From: Shewanella aestuarii
Lineage (GTDB): Bacteria > Pseudomonadota > Gammaproteobacteria > Enterobacterales > Shewanellaceae
Assembly: GCF_014647215.1 (NCBI RefSeq)
Contig: NZ_BMOT01000001.1
Coordinates: 806,001-870,000, forward strand
Direction of reading: 5' to 3'
DNA length: 64,000 bases
The notes below the pieces were generated by a model that saw only the letters and a program-made list of their open reading frames with translations, was not told the origin of the DNA and searched no databases. Of the stretch, positions 18,707 through 28,412 are shown one piece after another; the first letter of the stretch is position 1; every line of letters starts with the position of its first letter. Both the position numbers and the translations under genes were made by a program.

Positions 18707-21700
18707 ATGAAACGTATGTTAATTAATGCAACTCAATCAGAAGAGTTGCGTGTTGCCCTTGTCGATGGACAACAATTGTATGATCTGGATATTGAAAGCC
18801 CAGGCCATGAACAGAAAAAATCAAATATTTACAAAGGTAAAATCACCCGCGTAGAACCCTCTTTAGAAGCTGCTTTTGTTGATTATGGCGCTGATCGCCA
18901 TGGTTTCCTTCCTTTAAAAGAAATTGCCCGAGAGTACTTCCCTAAAGGTTACTCTTTCCAAGGTCGCCCAAATATCAAAGAAGTGGTATCTGAGGGCCAG
19001 GAAGTTATCGTTCAAATCGATAAAGAAGAGCGTGGCAACAAAGGCGCTGCATTAACCACTTTCATCAGCCTTGCTGGTTCTTACTTGGTATTAATGCCAA
19101 ATAACCCTCGTGCTGGTGGTATTTCTCGTCGCATTGAAGGTGATGAGCGCACAGAATTAAAAGAAGCTATCTCTGAACTGGAAGTCCCACACGGAATGGG
19201 CTTAATTGTTCGTACCGCAGGTGTCGGTAAAGAAGCAACTGAGTTAAAGTGGGACTTAAAAGTTCTACAACATCATTGGGATGCAATTCAAGAAGCGGCT
19301 CAAAGTAAGCCTGCGCCTTTCTTAATTCATCAAGAAAGTAATGTAATTGTTCGTGCTATTCGTGATTATTTACGCCGTGATGTGGGTGAAATCCTAATCG
19401 ATCACCCTCGTATATACGAAGATGCTAAGCTGCATATTGGCCTAGTTCGTCCTGATTTCGTTGAACGGGTAAAAATGTATCAATCTGAAGTGCCGCTTTT
19501 CACTCACTTCCAAATTGAGTCTCAAATTGAATCAGCTTTTCAACGTGAAGTACGTCTTCCTTCTGGTGGTTCAATCGTTATTGACCCAACTGAAGCATTA
19601 ACTTCTATCGATATTAACTCAGCCCGTGCCACTAAAGGCGGCGATATTGAAGAAACGGCATTAAACACCAACCTTGAAGCCGCTGATGAAATTGCACGTC
19701 AATTACGTTTACGTGATTTAGGTGGTTTAGTCGTTATCGATTTCATCGATATGACTCCAGTGCGCCATCAACGTGAAGTTGAAAATCGCATGCGTGATGC
19801 GGTACATCATGACCGTGCTCGTGTTCAACTAGGTCGAATTTCACGCTTTGGTTTGATGGAAATGTCACGTCAACGTCTACGTCCGTCATTAGAAGAGTCA
19901 GCGGCGCACTTATGTCCTCGTTGTCATGGTCAAGGCACCATCCGTAGTACCGAATCTTTAGCACTGTCTATTTTGCGTTTAATGGAAGAAGAAGCCATTA
20001 AAGAGCATACCACTCAAATCGAAGCGATCGTGCCAGTTGATGTAGCAGCGTTTTTACTTAACGAAAAACGCAAAGCCATTCGCATCACTGAAGAGCGTCA
20101 CGAAGTTGAAGTGTACATAATTCCTGATGCGCACATGCAAACGCCTGAATACCGTGTTATCCGTCGTAAAAACGATGATGAGATCACTGAATCGAGCTTT
20201 AAGCGAGTTGAAGCGCCTAAGTCTGAATTGTATGAGCCTCGTAAATTAGAACGCACAGCTGTGCCTGAGCCAGCATTAAAAGGTTTTGCTGCACCACAAA
20301 AAACCGTTGAAGCCCCACAAGCGGCAACAAGCACACCAGCAGCAAGCGCACCAGGATTATTTAGCCGTATAGTTTCTGCTATCAGCGCGTTTTTCAGCGA
20401 TGATACTGCTGAAACAAAAGAAAAGCCGGTTGAGAAAAAAGCGCCACAGGATCGAAACAATGCACGTCGTAATAACCGTCGTAATGACAGTAGCGACAAT
20501 CGCAATGAAGGTCGTAACGATAACCGTCGTAAGCGCACTGATAAAGATGCATCATCAACTGAGAACAAAAACCCACGCAGTCGTAATAAACGCAATCGTG
20601 ATCAGGATGATGCTAAGCAAAATAACAAGACTGAACAGCAAGTAAAAGTGGCTAGTGACGATAAACGCAATGCGCCAGCAACTGCTGAGAAAACGCCAAA
20701 GCAGGAAGCTGCTCGTGAGCGTCGTCAACGTCGTAACATGCGCAGAAAAGTGCGTATCGAAAATGAACAAACCCAAGATGATGCAGCGTTAAATGTTGCT
20801 GAAAAAAATGATAATAAAGTTGCAAAACCAACCACACCGGCTAAAGACACTCGTAAAGAAGTCAAAGCTAAAGATGTTGAAAGTGCCGAGATAGTTGAAG
20901 CCAAAACAACGAGTAAAGATGTTGAAGCAAAAGAAGCTAAGCCAGCACGCAAGCGTCAACCACGCAAAGAAAAAGTGGCTGAAACTCAAACGACTGACAC
21001 TGCCGAAGCAACTGATGAAAATAATGCTGTAGAAGCGGCGGACGAAGTTGCATCAACAAGTGTTGCATCAACAAGTGTTGCACCAACTACTGAAACCGTC
21101 ACTCAGGTAGCATTAGAAGATAACGTCAGTACAACTGATGCAGCAACTGATGCAGCAACTGATCAAGATGAATCGGACGATGATAAGCGTGATGGTCAAC
21201 GCCGTAGTCGCCGTAGTCCTCGTCACTTACGTGCTGCTGGACAACGTCGTCGCCGTGATGAAGATGGCTCGGCATCTGATGCTGCCCCCGTATTCACTCC
21301 AGTTGATGAGCTAGATAGACAGTTAACAGAAGAGTTAGCTCAATCCGCTCCAGAAGCTAAAACAGTAATTAACACTGCTACATCGACTGAAACCGAAGTG
21401 ACATCAGCGCCTGTAGAAGAAGCGGTTCAACCACAAGTTGAAGTCGTTTCTGCTGAAGTTGAGGCTAAAACTGTTGCAGTAGAAGATAAAGTTGAGACTA
21501 TTGCTGCACCTGTTGTTGAAGTTCAATCAGAGGCTAAAGTAGCGGTAGAAACGCCCGCTGCAGCAGTGACTGAAAACATTGAAACTGCTGCGGTTGTTGA
21601 AAACGTAGAAACTAAGCCTAAGAAAGTAGCTGCAGAAGTTGAAGCGCCAGTTTCAGCACCAGTGAAAGCAGTAGAAGTTATTGTTGAAGCCAAGGCTGAA

Positions 21701-22009
21701 GTTAAACCGGCTAAAACTGTCGTTAACGCACCAATGGCAAAACCTGCGGCAATTGCTCGTAAAGTTGTCGATAAAACAGCTGAAGCGAAAGTTGCAGCGC
21801 CAATTGAGCCAAAAGCTGTACCAGCAAAACCTGCCGGCAACAGTCGCTTTGGATCTATGGTAAGTTCAACAACAACGAAACCCACTGTGGAAGTTCGTCA
21901 GCAACAGGCTGTACCACAAGGTAAGAGCTATGCAGAGGCAGAAAAAGCGGTTGCGGTAAAATCAAGTTTTGCCAATAGTGCCAGTGCTGAGATGACTAAA
22001 CCTCAATAA
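18707..22009 (+). CDS. rne: Ribonuclease E
   Basis: Endoribonuclease and degradosome scaffold, 1100 aa. The catalytic half (about 1-510) has the S1 domain (about 36-125), the 5' sensor and DNase-I-like region with [13 protein letters not shown] and LVVIDFIDM holding the magnesium aspartates, and the zinc-link Cys403 and Cys406 in CPRCHGQG. The C-terminal half is disordered: a short amphipathic helix [16 protein letters not shown] near 550 (membrane anchor), an Arg-rich RNA-binding stretch about 580-690, another at about 825-850, then an Ala/Val/Glu-rich linker. The end [11 protein letters not shown] resembles the C-terminal A-x-A-P-M-T-K/R motif near the PNPase-binding site of E. coli RNase E. 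Short in-frame DNA repeats occur at 21047-21091 and 21134-21157. Confidence 0.97.
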   Translation: MKRMLINATQSEELRVALVDGQQLYDLDIESPGHEQKKSNIYKGKITRVEPSLEAAFVDYGADRHGFLPLKEIAREYFPKGYSFQGRPNIKEVVSEGQEVIVQIDKEERGNKGAALTTFISLAGSYLVLMPNNPRAGGISRRIEGDERTELKEAISELEVPHGMGLIVRTAGVGKEATELKWDLKVLQHHWDAIQEAAQSKPAPFLIHQESNVIVRAIRDYLRRDVGEILIDHPRIYEDAKLHIGLVRPDFVERVKMYQSEVPLFTHFQIESQIESAFQREVRLPSGGSIVIDPTEALTSIDINSARATKGGDIEETALNTNLEAADEIARQLRLRDLGGLVVIDFIDMTPVRHQREVENRMRDAVHHDRARVQLGRISRFGLMEMSRQRLRPSLEESAAHLCPRCHGQGTIRSTESLALSILRLMEEEAIKEHTTQIEAIVPVDVAAFLLNEKRKAIRITEERHEVEVYIIPDAHMQTPEYRVIRRKNDDEITESSFKRVEAPKSELYEPRKLERTAVPEPALKGFAAPQKTVEAPQAATSTPAASAPGLFSRIVSAISAFFSDDTAETKEKPVEKKAPQDRNNARRNNRRNDSSDNRNEGRNDNRRKRTDKDASSTENKNPRSRNKRNRDQDDAKQNNKTEQQVKVASDDKRNAPATAEKTPKQEAARERRQRRNMRRKVRIENEQTQDDAALNVAEKNDNKVAKPTTPAKDTRKEVKAKDVESAEIVEAKTTSKDVEAKEAKPARKRQPRKEKVAETQTTDTAEATDENNAVEAADEVASTSVASTSVAPTTETVTQVALEDNVSTTDAATDAATDQDESDDDKRDGQRRSRRSPRHLRAAGQRRRRDEDGSASDAAPVFTPVDELDRQLTEELAQSAPEAKTVINTATSTETEVTSAPVEEAVQPQVEVVSAEVEAKTVAVEDKVETIAAPVVEVQSEAKVAVETPAAAVTENIETAAVVENVETKPKKVAAEVEAPVSAPVKAVEVIVEAKAEVKPAKTVVNAPMAKPAAIARKVVDKTAEAKVAAPIEPKAVPAKPAGNSRFGSMVSSTTTKPTVEVRQQQAVPQGKSYAEAEKAVAVKSSFANSASAEMTKPQ
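21047..21157 (+). repeat. In-frame tandem repeats in the rne C-terminal half
   Basis: Two exact copies of the 15-mer GTTGCATCAACAAGT (21047-21076) plus a degenerate third, and two exact copies of the 12-mer ACTGATGCAGCA (21134-21157) plus a partial third. Both units are multiples of three, so length changes keep the frame. Confidence 0.85.
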
Positions 22010-22029
22010 TCAGCGCTTAAGCTAGAATC

Positions 22030-22058
22030 AAAAAGCCATGCTAATGCATGGCTTTTTT
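22030..22058 (+). terminator. rne terminator
   Basis: Stem AAAAAGCCATGC / GCATGGCTTTTT with loop TAAT, followed by T-rich sequence; 20 bp after the rne stop. Confidence 0.92.
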
Positions 22059-22202
22059 GTTTTTAATCGCTTTGAAACGACTCAAAATGCTATTGCTTTG
22101 TTATTAATTGCCACCCATATCAGATTTTGGGTTTAGAACTGGTATGATTTTTGTTAAGATCGCGGCCTTAATTATCATTAAAATAATCTTAATAGAGGCT
22201 AA

Positions 22203-23759
22203 ATGTTCGATATTATTCGTCATAAAACTGCCAGTAGTAAGGCTGATGTTTTATCAGGCTTAACTGTTGCTCTCGCGCTGATCCCAGAAGCTGTTGCATT
22301 CGCATTCGTTGCACATGTTGAACCCATGGTCGGGTTGTATGCTGCATTTATCATGGGCTTAATTACAGCGCTTATTGGCGGGCGACCGGGGATGATTTCA
22401 GGTGCCACTGGGGCTATGGCGGTTGTCATGGTATCGCTTGTGGTTGAACATGGAGTGCAATATTTATTCGCCGCCGTGGTGCTTGCCGGTATCATTCAAA
22501 TATCGGCGGGGGTATTTAAACTCGGAAAATTTATCCGTATTGTTCCCTACCCTGTAATGATTGGTTTCGTTAACGGTTTAGCCATTGTGATCTTTTTAGC
22601 CCAGTTAGGGCAGTTTAAAGTCAAAGATGCTGCAGGTAATATGGTTTGGATGGCCCAGGAGCCATTGATGATCATGATTGGCTTGATTCTGCTCACTATG
22701 GCCATTATTCATTTTTTACCTAAAATCACCACAGCTATCCCTTCCTCTTTGGTCGCAATTTTAACTGTAACAGCCATAGTTGTTGGGCTAGAGATGGATA
22801 CTCGTAATGTATTGGATTTTTTAAAAACCATGAGTGGTAATGACGCAGCGACTATTGCAGGTTCTTTACCTAGCTTTTCAATTCCAAGCGTGCCATTTAA
22901 CTTTGAAACCTTATACATTATTTTGCCATATGCCTGTATTTTAGCTGCTGTTGGCCTAATTGAATCATTACTGACATTAACTGTGATTGATGAAATGACC
23001 AATACCCGAGGACGTGGTAATAAAGAATGTGTTGGCCAAGGTGTTGGTAACATTACCAGTGGCTTCTTCGGAGCTATGGGTGGTTGTGCCATGATTGGTC
23101 AGTCAATGATCAACATTAACTCTGGTGGTCGTGGTCGTTTATCAGGCATTACCGCAGCGCTTGCACTATTAGCATTTATTCTATTTGGCTCAGCATTTAT
23201 TGAAATCATCCCGCTTGCAGCATTAGTTGGCGTGATGTTCATTGTGGTACTAGGTACGTTTGAGTGGGCAAGTTTTAAAGTAATGCGCAAAGTGCCTAAA
23301 CATGATGCTTTTGTAATTGTACTTGTGACCACAGTGACCGTGTTTACCGACTTAGCTTTTGCGGTATTCGTGGGGGTTATTGTGTCGGCGCTAGTATTTG
23401 CTTGGGAACATGCAAAACATATCAATGTTGATATCAGTGAAGATGAAAATGGCTGGAAGGTTTATCGCTTAAACGGTCCATTATTTTTTGGTTCCGTTGC
23501 CCATTTTCTCGAGCTGTTTGATGCACAAAACGATACTCAGGATGTGATTGTTGACTTCCAAAACTCTCGTGTTGCTGATCACTCGGCATTAGATGCAATT
23601 GATACCTTAGCAGAGCGTTATGTTAATGCAGGAAAACGATTACATCTTCGTCATTTGAGTCAAGATTGTGTGGCCTTATTGCATAAAGCCGGTGACTTAG
23701 TTGAAGTGAACTTAATTGAAGATCCACATTACAAAGTGGCTGACGACAAACTGGATTAA
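22203..23759 (+). CDS. SulP-family anion transporter with STAS domain
   Basis: Inner-membrane anion transporter of the SLC26/SulP family, 518 aa. The N-terminal 400 residues are membrane helices with [17 protein letters not shown] (19-35) and [14 protein letters not shown], the SulP core signatures; the C-terminal part from about 420 is a STAS domain ([19 protein letters not shown]). Family members move sulfate, bicarbonate or organic anions; the substrate here is not determined. It stands alone between two terminators. Confidence 0.93.
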   Translation: MFDIIRHKTASSKADVLSGLTVALALIPEAVAFAFVAHVEPMVGLYAAFIMGLITALIGGRPGMISGATGAMAVVMVSLVVEHGVQYLFAAVVLAGIIQISAGVFKLGKFIRIVPYPVMIGFVNGLAIVIFLAQLGQFKVKDAAGNMVWMAQEPLMIMIGLILLTMAIIHFLPKITTAIPSSLVAILTVTAIVVGLEMDTRNVLDFLKTMSGNDAATIAGSLPSFSIPSVPFNFETLYIILPYACILAAVGLIESLLTLTVIDEMTNTRGRGNKECVGQGVGNITSGFFGAMGGCAMIGQSMININSGGRGRLSGITAALALLAFILFGSAFIEIIPLAALVGVMFIVVLGTFEWASFKVMRKVPKHDAFVIVLVTTVTVFTDLAFAVFVGVIVSALVFAWEHAKHINVDISEDENGWKVYRLNGPLFFGSVAHFLELFDAQNDTQDVIVDFQNSRVADHSALDAIDTLAERYVNAGKRLHLRHLSQDCVALLHKAGDLVEVNLIEDPHYKVADDKLD

Positions 23760-23804
23760 ATCTGATAACAACGTATCCGATTTATGCTCATTTAGTTAAC
23801 CATC

Positions 23805-23838
23805 AAAAGGGTGGCAGTATTGATACTGCCACCCTTTT
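23805..23838. terminator. Bidirectional terminator between sulP and msrBA
   Basis: A perfect 16-bp inverted repeat AAAAGGGTGGCAGTAT / ATACTGCCACCCTTTT with TG between the arms. The A and T flanks give U-runs in both directions, fitting its place between convergent genes. Confidence 0.95.
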
Positions 23839-23860
23839 TATAACTTCATATTGATGCTAT

Positions 23861-24784
23861 TTATCGCTTTAACTTATCAGCAAACAAGGCTTTGAACTTG
23901 TCAAACTTGGGTTTTACTACCATCTGGCAATATGGCTGCTCACCATGCTTTGCAAAGTAATCATCGTGATAATTTTCCGCCGGATAAAAGGTCTCAAATG
24001 CGCAAACTTCCGTTACGATAGGATCTTTCCATACTTTTGCATCTTGCAAGGCTGAGATCATATTATTTGTTTTGTCTACTTGATCTGCCGTATGGGCAAA
24101 AACTACCGAGCGATACTGTGGACCTTTGTCATTACCTTGCTGATTTAGGGTAGTCGGATTGTGGCTTTTAAATAACACTTCTAAAAGTTCGTCAAACGTA
24201 ATCAGAGCTGGATTAAATGTTATGTGTACCACCTCAGCATGGCCTGTACGACCAGAACAAACAGCATCATAATTTGCATGCTTTTGTTCCCCTCCGGCAT
24301 AACCTGATTGCACTTTTTCAACCCCATTTAATGCTGAGAATATCGCTTCTACACACCAAAAACAGCCTGCACCAAACGTAGCTTGTGCTAACGGAGTGAT
24401 TTCACGTTCATTTATCGTGTTTGATTCACTTGAGCTTGCTTCAAACACCATAGAAACAGAATTAACACAATGGCGTATATTATTTGGTGTGAGTCTTTCA
24501 CCCTCAAAAACATGACCTAAATGGCCGCCACATTGATGACAGGTAATTTCAACTCTTTGACCATCTGCATCAAGGGTTCTATCGACCGCGCCTGCTATTT
24601 CATTATCAAATGCAGGCCAGCCACAGTGTGCATTGAATTTATGTTCGCTTTTATATAAGGGCGCTAGGCATTTCTTACAAAGATATAAACCTGTAGCGTC
24701 GTGATCAACATATTCACCAGAAAAAGGCCTTTCTGTGCCTTTTTGTTCAATAACAAACTTTTCAAATTCAGTTAATGTTTTCAT
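23861..24784 (-). CDS. msrBA: Bifunctional methionine sulfoxide reductase MsrB-MsrA
   Basis: Repairs both R and S methionine sulfoxides. Unlike the common MsrA-MsrB fusion, MsrB comes first: zinc Cys36, 39, 82 and 85, resolving-type Cys54 and catalytic Cys106 in RHCVNSVSM. MsrA follows from about residue 133 with catalytic Cys141 in GAGCFWC and SGYAGGEQKHANYDAVCSGRTGHAEVV. No signal peptide, so cytoplasmic. The 307-residue length equals the two domains with a short linker. Confidence 0.95.
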   Translation of the reverse strand: MKTLTEFEKFVIEQKGTERPFSGEYVDHDATGLYLCKKCLAPLYKSEHKFNAHCGWPAFDNEIAGAVDRTLDADGQRVEITCHQCGGHLGHVFEGERLTPNNIRHCVNSVSMVFEASSSESNTINEREITPLAQATFGAGCFWCVEAIFSALNGVEKVQSGYAGGEQKHANYDAVCSGRTGHAEVVHITFNPALITFDELLEVLFKSHNPTTLNQQGNDKGPQYRSVVFAHTADQVDKTNNMISALQDAKVWKDPIVTEVCAFETFYPAENYHDDYFAKHGEQPYCQMVVKPKFDKFKALFADKLKR

Positions 24785-24954
24785 CTTTTAATTTACTCTC
24801 GTCAACCCTATTCCAACTTAGGCTATTCTACGTTAGTTAAAATCAATTCGTTCACTTTAAAGACCGTTAAAACATCCAAAAAATTGCAGCATTTGCTAGC
24901 AAGGGTTAACATTGCAATGGGTCAAAACAAATATGAAACCAATAAGAAACTAAG

Positions 24955-25794
24955 ATGAAACTAGAAACCATTGATTATCGTGCTGCTGACAGCGCACAAC
25001 AATTTGTAACATCATTACACGAAACAGGTTTTGGTGTGTTATCAAACCATCCTATCGAACAAGCTTTAGTCGAAAAAATATACCAAGAATGGTATGCCTT
25101 TTTTAACAGCGACGAGAAACAAGCTTATCTCTTCAAGCCGGAAACTCAAGATGGTTTTTTCCCCGCGTCAATTTCAGAAACAGCAAAAGGCCATAGCGTA
25201 AAAGATATCAAAGAATATTTTCACGTTTATCCTTGGGGCCGTATTCCCGATTCACTTCGCGACAATATTTTAGCTTATTACCAGCAAGCTAATGCTTTTG
25301 CGGCCGAGTTACTTGGGTGGATAGAACAATACTCGCCTAAAGAAGTTGCTGATAAATATTCGATTCAATTATCTGAAATGATCAATAACAGCCAAAAAAC
25401 ATTACTGCGTATTCTTCATTATCCACCAATGAGCGGCAATGAAGAATTAGGCGCAATACGTGCTGCAGCGCACGAAGATATTAATCTTATCACTATTCTG
25501 CCCGCAGCTAATGAACCCGGCTTACAAGTGAAAAACAAATCTGGAGAATGGATGGATGTGCCAAGTGACTTTGGCAATATCATCATTAATATCGGCGATA
25601 TGTTACAGGAAGCCTCTGGCGGTTACTTCCCATCGACTTCTCACCGAGTCATTAATCCTGAAGGTACAGATAAAACCAAATCACGTATTTCACTGCCTTT
25701 GTTCCTTCACCCAAACCCTGAAGTCGTGCTGTCGGAGCGTCATACCGCTGACAGTTACTTGATGGAACGCCTTCGTGAGTTAGGGGTTATTTAA
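24955..25794 (+). CDS. Isopenicillin-N-synthase-like Fe(II) oxygenase
   Basis: Iron(II) dioxygenase of the IPNS/2-oxoglutarate superfamily, 279 aa. The metal triad is H173-E-D175 (AAHEDINLIT) and H230 (STSHRVINP); the co-substrate Arg-x-Ser is R244 and S246 in SRISLPLF. The N-terminal FGVLSNHPI is the DIOX_N-type motif. The substrate is unknown; such single genes are common in Shewanella and Vibrio. Its own terminator follows. Confidence 0.9.
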   Translation: MKLETIDYRAADSAQQFVTSLHETGFGVLSNHPIEQALVEKIYQEWYAFFNSDEKQAYLFKPETQDGFFPASISETAKGHSVKDIKEYFHVYPWGRIPDSLRDNILAYYQQANAFAAELLGWIEQYSPKEVADKYSIQLSEMINNSQKTLLRILHYPPMSGNEELGAIRAAAHEDINLITILPAANEPGLQVKNKSGEWMDVPSDFGNIIINIGDMLQEASGGYFPSTSHRVINPEGTDKTKSRISLPLFLHPNPEVVLSERHTADSYLMERLRELGVI

Positions 25795-25809
25795 ACGTTT
25801 AAACCAATC

Positions 25810-25833
25810 AAAGCGCCTTAGGGCGCTTTTTTT
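25810..25833 (+). terminator. Terminator after the oxygenase
   Basis: Stem AAAGCGCC / GGCGCTTT with loop TTAG, followed by TTTT; 16 bp after the stop codon. Confidence 0.9.
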
Positions 25834-25896
25834 ATGCTTTTCATTAAGGTTCAAGGTACAATATTGCCATTGTTAACAGTAGTAAAAGGCAAGATC

Positions 25897-26838
25897 ATGG
25901 CAATTCAGTGGTATCCAGGGCACATGCACAAGGCACGCAAAGAGATTGAAGAGGTCATGCCTCAAGTCGATTTGGTGATAGAAGTGCTAGATGCACGTAT
26001 TCCGTACAGCAGTGAAAACCCCATGGTTGCGCAATTACGTGGTGATAAACCTTGTATTAAACTGTTGAACAAATCTGATTTAGCAGACCCTAAAGTCACC
26101 GAACAATGGATTGAGTATTTAGAACGCGAACAAGGTGTAAAGGCTTCGGCAATTACGACACTCCAGCCTGCAATGGTCAGAATGATCCCTGATTTATGCC
26201 GCAAGTTGGTTCCCCATCGCGATGTAATCGAAAAAGACATTCGCACTATGATTATGGGTATTCCCAATGTGGGTAAGTCAACTATCATTAATACCTTAGC
26301 TGGTCGCGTGATTGCCAAAACAGGTAATGAGCCAGCAGTGACTAAAACTCAGCAACGTATCAATTTGCGCAATGGTATTGTGTTATCAGATACGCCAGGT
26401 ATTTTATGGCCCAAAGTAGACAACGAAGCGAGTAGCTATCGATTAGCGGTAACGGGTGCAATTAAAGATACGGCAATGGAATACGAGGATGTGGCTATGT
26501 TTGCCGCTGAGTATTTTTTGAAGGCCTACCCTGAAATGATCTGTGAGCGATATAAAATTGATAACTTACCCAACTCAGATTTTGAGTTACTTGAAGAAAT
26601 TGGCCGTAAGCGTGGAGCACTAAGGCCTGGGGGACGCATTGATTTACATAAAGCCTCTGAACTGTTACTGCACGAATTCCGCTCTGGTAAGATTGGCCTA
26701 CTGAGCTTAGAGACACCTGCAATGGCTGAAATCGAAAAGATTGAAGTTGAACGTATCATGGCTGAAAAAGAACAGGCAAGATTGAAAAAACTTGAATTAA
26801 GTAAGCTGAAACAGTCTGGTAAACGTCATCAAGGTTAA
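25897..26838 (+). CDS. ylqF: Ribosome biogenesis GTPase YlqF
   Basis: Circularly permuted GTPase of the YlqF/RbgA family that acts on the large ribosomal subunit. The permuted motif order is visible: G4 NKSD (58-61) comes before G1 GIPNVGKS (121-128) and G3 DTPG (about 167). The start MAIQWYPGHMHKARKEI is the family start; an upstream ATG at 25834 falls in the terminator of the previous gene, so I use 25897, which has AAAAGG before it (313 aa). Confidence 0.95.
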   Translation: MAIQWYPGHMHKARKEIEEVMPQVDLVIEVLDARIPYSSENPMVAQLRGDKPCIKLLNKSDLADPKVTEQWIEYLEREQGVKASAITTLQPAMVRMIPDLCRKLVPHRDVIEKDIRTMIMGIPNVGKSTIINTLAGRVIAKTGNEPAVTKTQQRINLRNGIVLSDTPGILWPKVDNEASSYRLAVTGAIKDTAMEYEDVAMFAAEYFLKAYPEMICERYKIDNLPNSDFELLEEIGRKRGALRPGGRIDLHKASELLLHEFRSGKIGLLSLETPAMAEIEKIEVERIMAEKEQARLKKLELSKLKQSGKRHQG

Positions 26839-27063
26839 TCTTTGATGCCTTATCTCTAATCCACTTGCTATGCATGCTGTAATCGATGCAATGCAAGTGA
26901 GATTTGACTATCAATGTCGATATACATTTTCTGTAATGTAGTTTTTAAACCATTATCATATGTTAGTCATGTTAATTCAGCTAACCAACAACTAGCCAGA
27001 AATAATGATTAAAAATAAGGATTTAAAATCAGCAGGTTGCACCCAACCTTCCCCTTGCATCTA

Positions 27064-27549
27064 TTACAACTCGTCATTTCGATGACATTTTTCCGCTAAC
27101 GCTGTCAGGCTGTTTTCAAGTAAATCTATGACGGCCTCAAAACCACGCTCACCACCATAATAGGGATCAGGGACTTCGTCGATACCTGTGTTGCCAAATG
27201 CTAAGATCATATTAAGCTTATGTTTATACTCAGCGGGGCAGCGGGCAATAAGATCTTGCATATTCGCATGATCTGCTGCCAAAATAAGGTCGAATTGGCT
27301 AAAGTCGGCATCGATTACCTGCCTTGCACGAATGCCAGCAAAACTGAGTCCACGAGCTTCACCCGCTTTAACACTGCGCGGATCAGGTTGATTACCTTGG
27401 TGATAAGCTATAGTACCCGCCGAATCAATATAAATATCTAATTTGTATTGTTGTGCTTTTTGCTTAAAAACTGCCTCAGCCGTAGGTGAGCGGCAAATGT
27501 TGCCCATACACACGAATAGTACTGATTTAATCTCTTTAATATCAATCAT
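27064..27549 (-). CDS. Low-molecular-weight protein-tyrosine phosphatase
   Basis: LMW-PTP of 161 aa. The P-loop CMGNICRS holds nucleophile C14 and R20, and the general acid Asp is in EVPDPYYGG (about 120-128). It stands alone, not beside a tyrosine kinase or exopolysaccharide genes, so a role in capsule control is not supported by context. Its first 14 codons are repeated as a broken copy at 49670-49735, on the other side of the nan region. Confidence 0.93.
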   Translation of the reverse strand: MIDIKEIKSVLFVCMGNICRSPTAEAVFKQKAQQYKLDIYIDSAGTIAYHQGNQPDPRSVKAGEARGLSFAGIRARQVIDADFSQFDLILAADHANMQDLIARCPAEYKHKLNMILAFGNTGIDEVPDPYYGGERGFEAVIDLLENSLTALAEKCHRNDEL

Positions 27550-27745
27550 ATAAATAAAACCCTAAAAAATAGGTTGAAATAGGTCAAATTTATTTAGTGG
27601 AGAAACAAGCTCTTACATTATTAATCTTTTTCTGTTTGGCGAATCCTTGCGGAATAATTATAAACTTTTATGTCTAAATCACCATGTTTTGCCTCTGTTG
27701 TTTCTAGTTAATAAAGACAGTTCTTAAATTAATAGGAAATACCAG

Positions 27746-27980
27746 ATAGAAACGAATTTTGAACATATTCGCAAAACCGAACACCCACTAATGTTACTTA
27801 AGCGAATGGTCAGTATTGTTGAAACAGAACATTCGTATAAGGACATATCAAACTATGATAATTTAGTAGAACAGCAGTTTTTGATTTTTCAACTGAAAAA
27901 AAATGCTCAGAGAAGGATTTCATAATTTTGAGACTCAACTGGCAACTGATTTAGTTAATAAGTTCTTAAGTAGTGAATAA
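27746..27980 (+). pseudogene. Decayed small gene with lost start codon and frameshift
   Basis: Read from ATA 27746 (AGGA lies 8 bp before it, where an ATG is expected) the frame is protein-like: ETNFEHIRKTEHPLMLLKR ... NLVEQQFLIFQLKK. It breaks at an eight-A run (27896-27903); removing one A joins it to MLREGFHNFETQLATDLVNK and a stop at 27978. An ATG at 27791 is in the same frame. The product would be about 77 aa and is not recognised. Alternatively, only chance coding-like sequence. Confidence 0.45.
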
Positions 27981-28033
27981 TTACCCGACCAAAATCCTAG
28001 TTAGTTATAAGGACATCAACACTAGGAATTGTT

Positions 28034-28324
28034 ATGAACAAACCTCAGGTTTTCAGAATCTATAAACGTCAATCAAAATCTCCATGGGATGATCACACGA
28101 CTGTACTGCTGCTTGCAGAGCATAAACTTGAGATTGATGAGATTTAATTAAGCTTTAATAAATACATTTATTTACACCGAGATGTGCAAGGACAAATACT
28201 GGGGATCAGTATCAGCAAATCACTACTTGAAGATCATCCTGAGTTTGAAACACAATATCTAAAGATATTGATGCATACAACTAATAGTGTGTCATGCTAT
28301 CAACCTAATTTGCATACCGAATAA
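28034..28324 (+). pseudogene. Small gene interrupted by one in-frame stop
   Basis: From ATG 28034 (AGGAATTG before it) the frame gives MNKPQVFRIYKRQSKSPWDD and continues to TAA 28145, then stays open in the same frame (FNKYIYLHRDVQGQILGISI ...) to TAA 28322. One substitution would restore a 96-residue protein. The family is not recognised. It sits 53 bp after another decayed frame on the same strand, so both may be remains of one small operon. Confidence 0.5.
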
Positions 28325-28412
28325 ACGCTGCGGGCAGGAACTATTGTTGAAAATAGTGTCCGTAAAATTTTCACGTAAAGGCCAATACACACTCAATATT
28401 AACTCGCAAACC

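Larger units (their letters stand above)
27550..28412. other. Gene-poor stretch with decayed frames
   Basis: 863 bp between the LMW-PTP gene and the GGDEF-EAL gene. It holds the two broken small frames listed separately and otherwise AT-rich sequence with no intact gene. It is just inside the left edge of the block bounded by LMW-PTP repeats. Confidence 0.6.

Noticed and set aside
20098..21885. Long open frames on the minus strand opposite rne
   Set aside because: They are low-complexity Ser/Ala/Leu products caused by the biased codons of the RNase E C-terminal half; no ribosome sites.
26862..26898. Inverted repeat after ylqF as terminator
   Set aside because: Arms CACTTGCTATGCAT / ATGCAATGCAAGTG pair with two mismatches but no T run follows on either strand.
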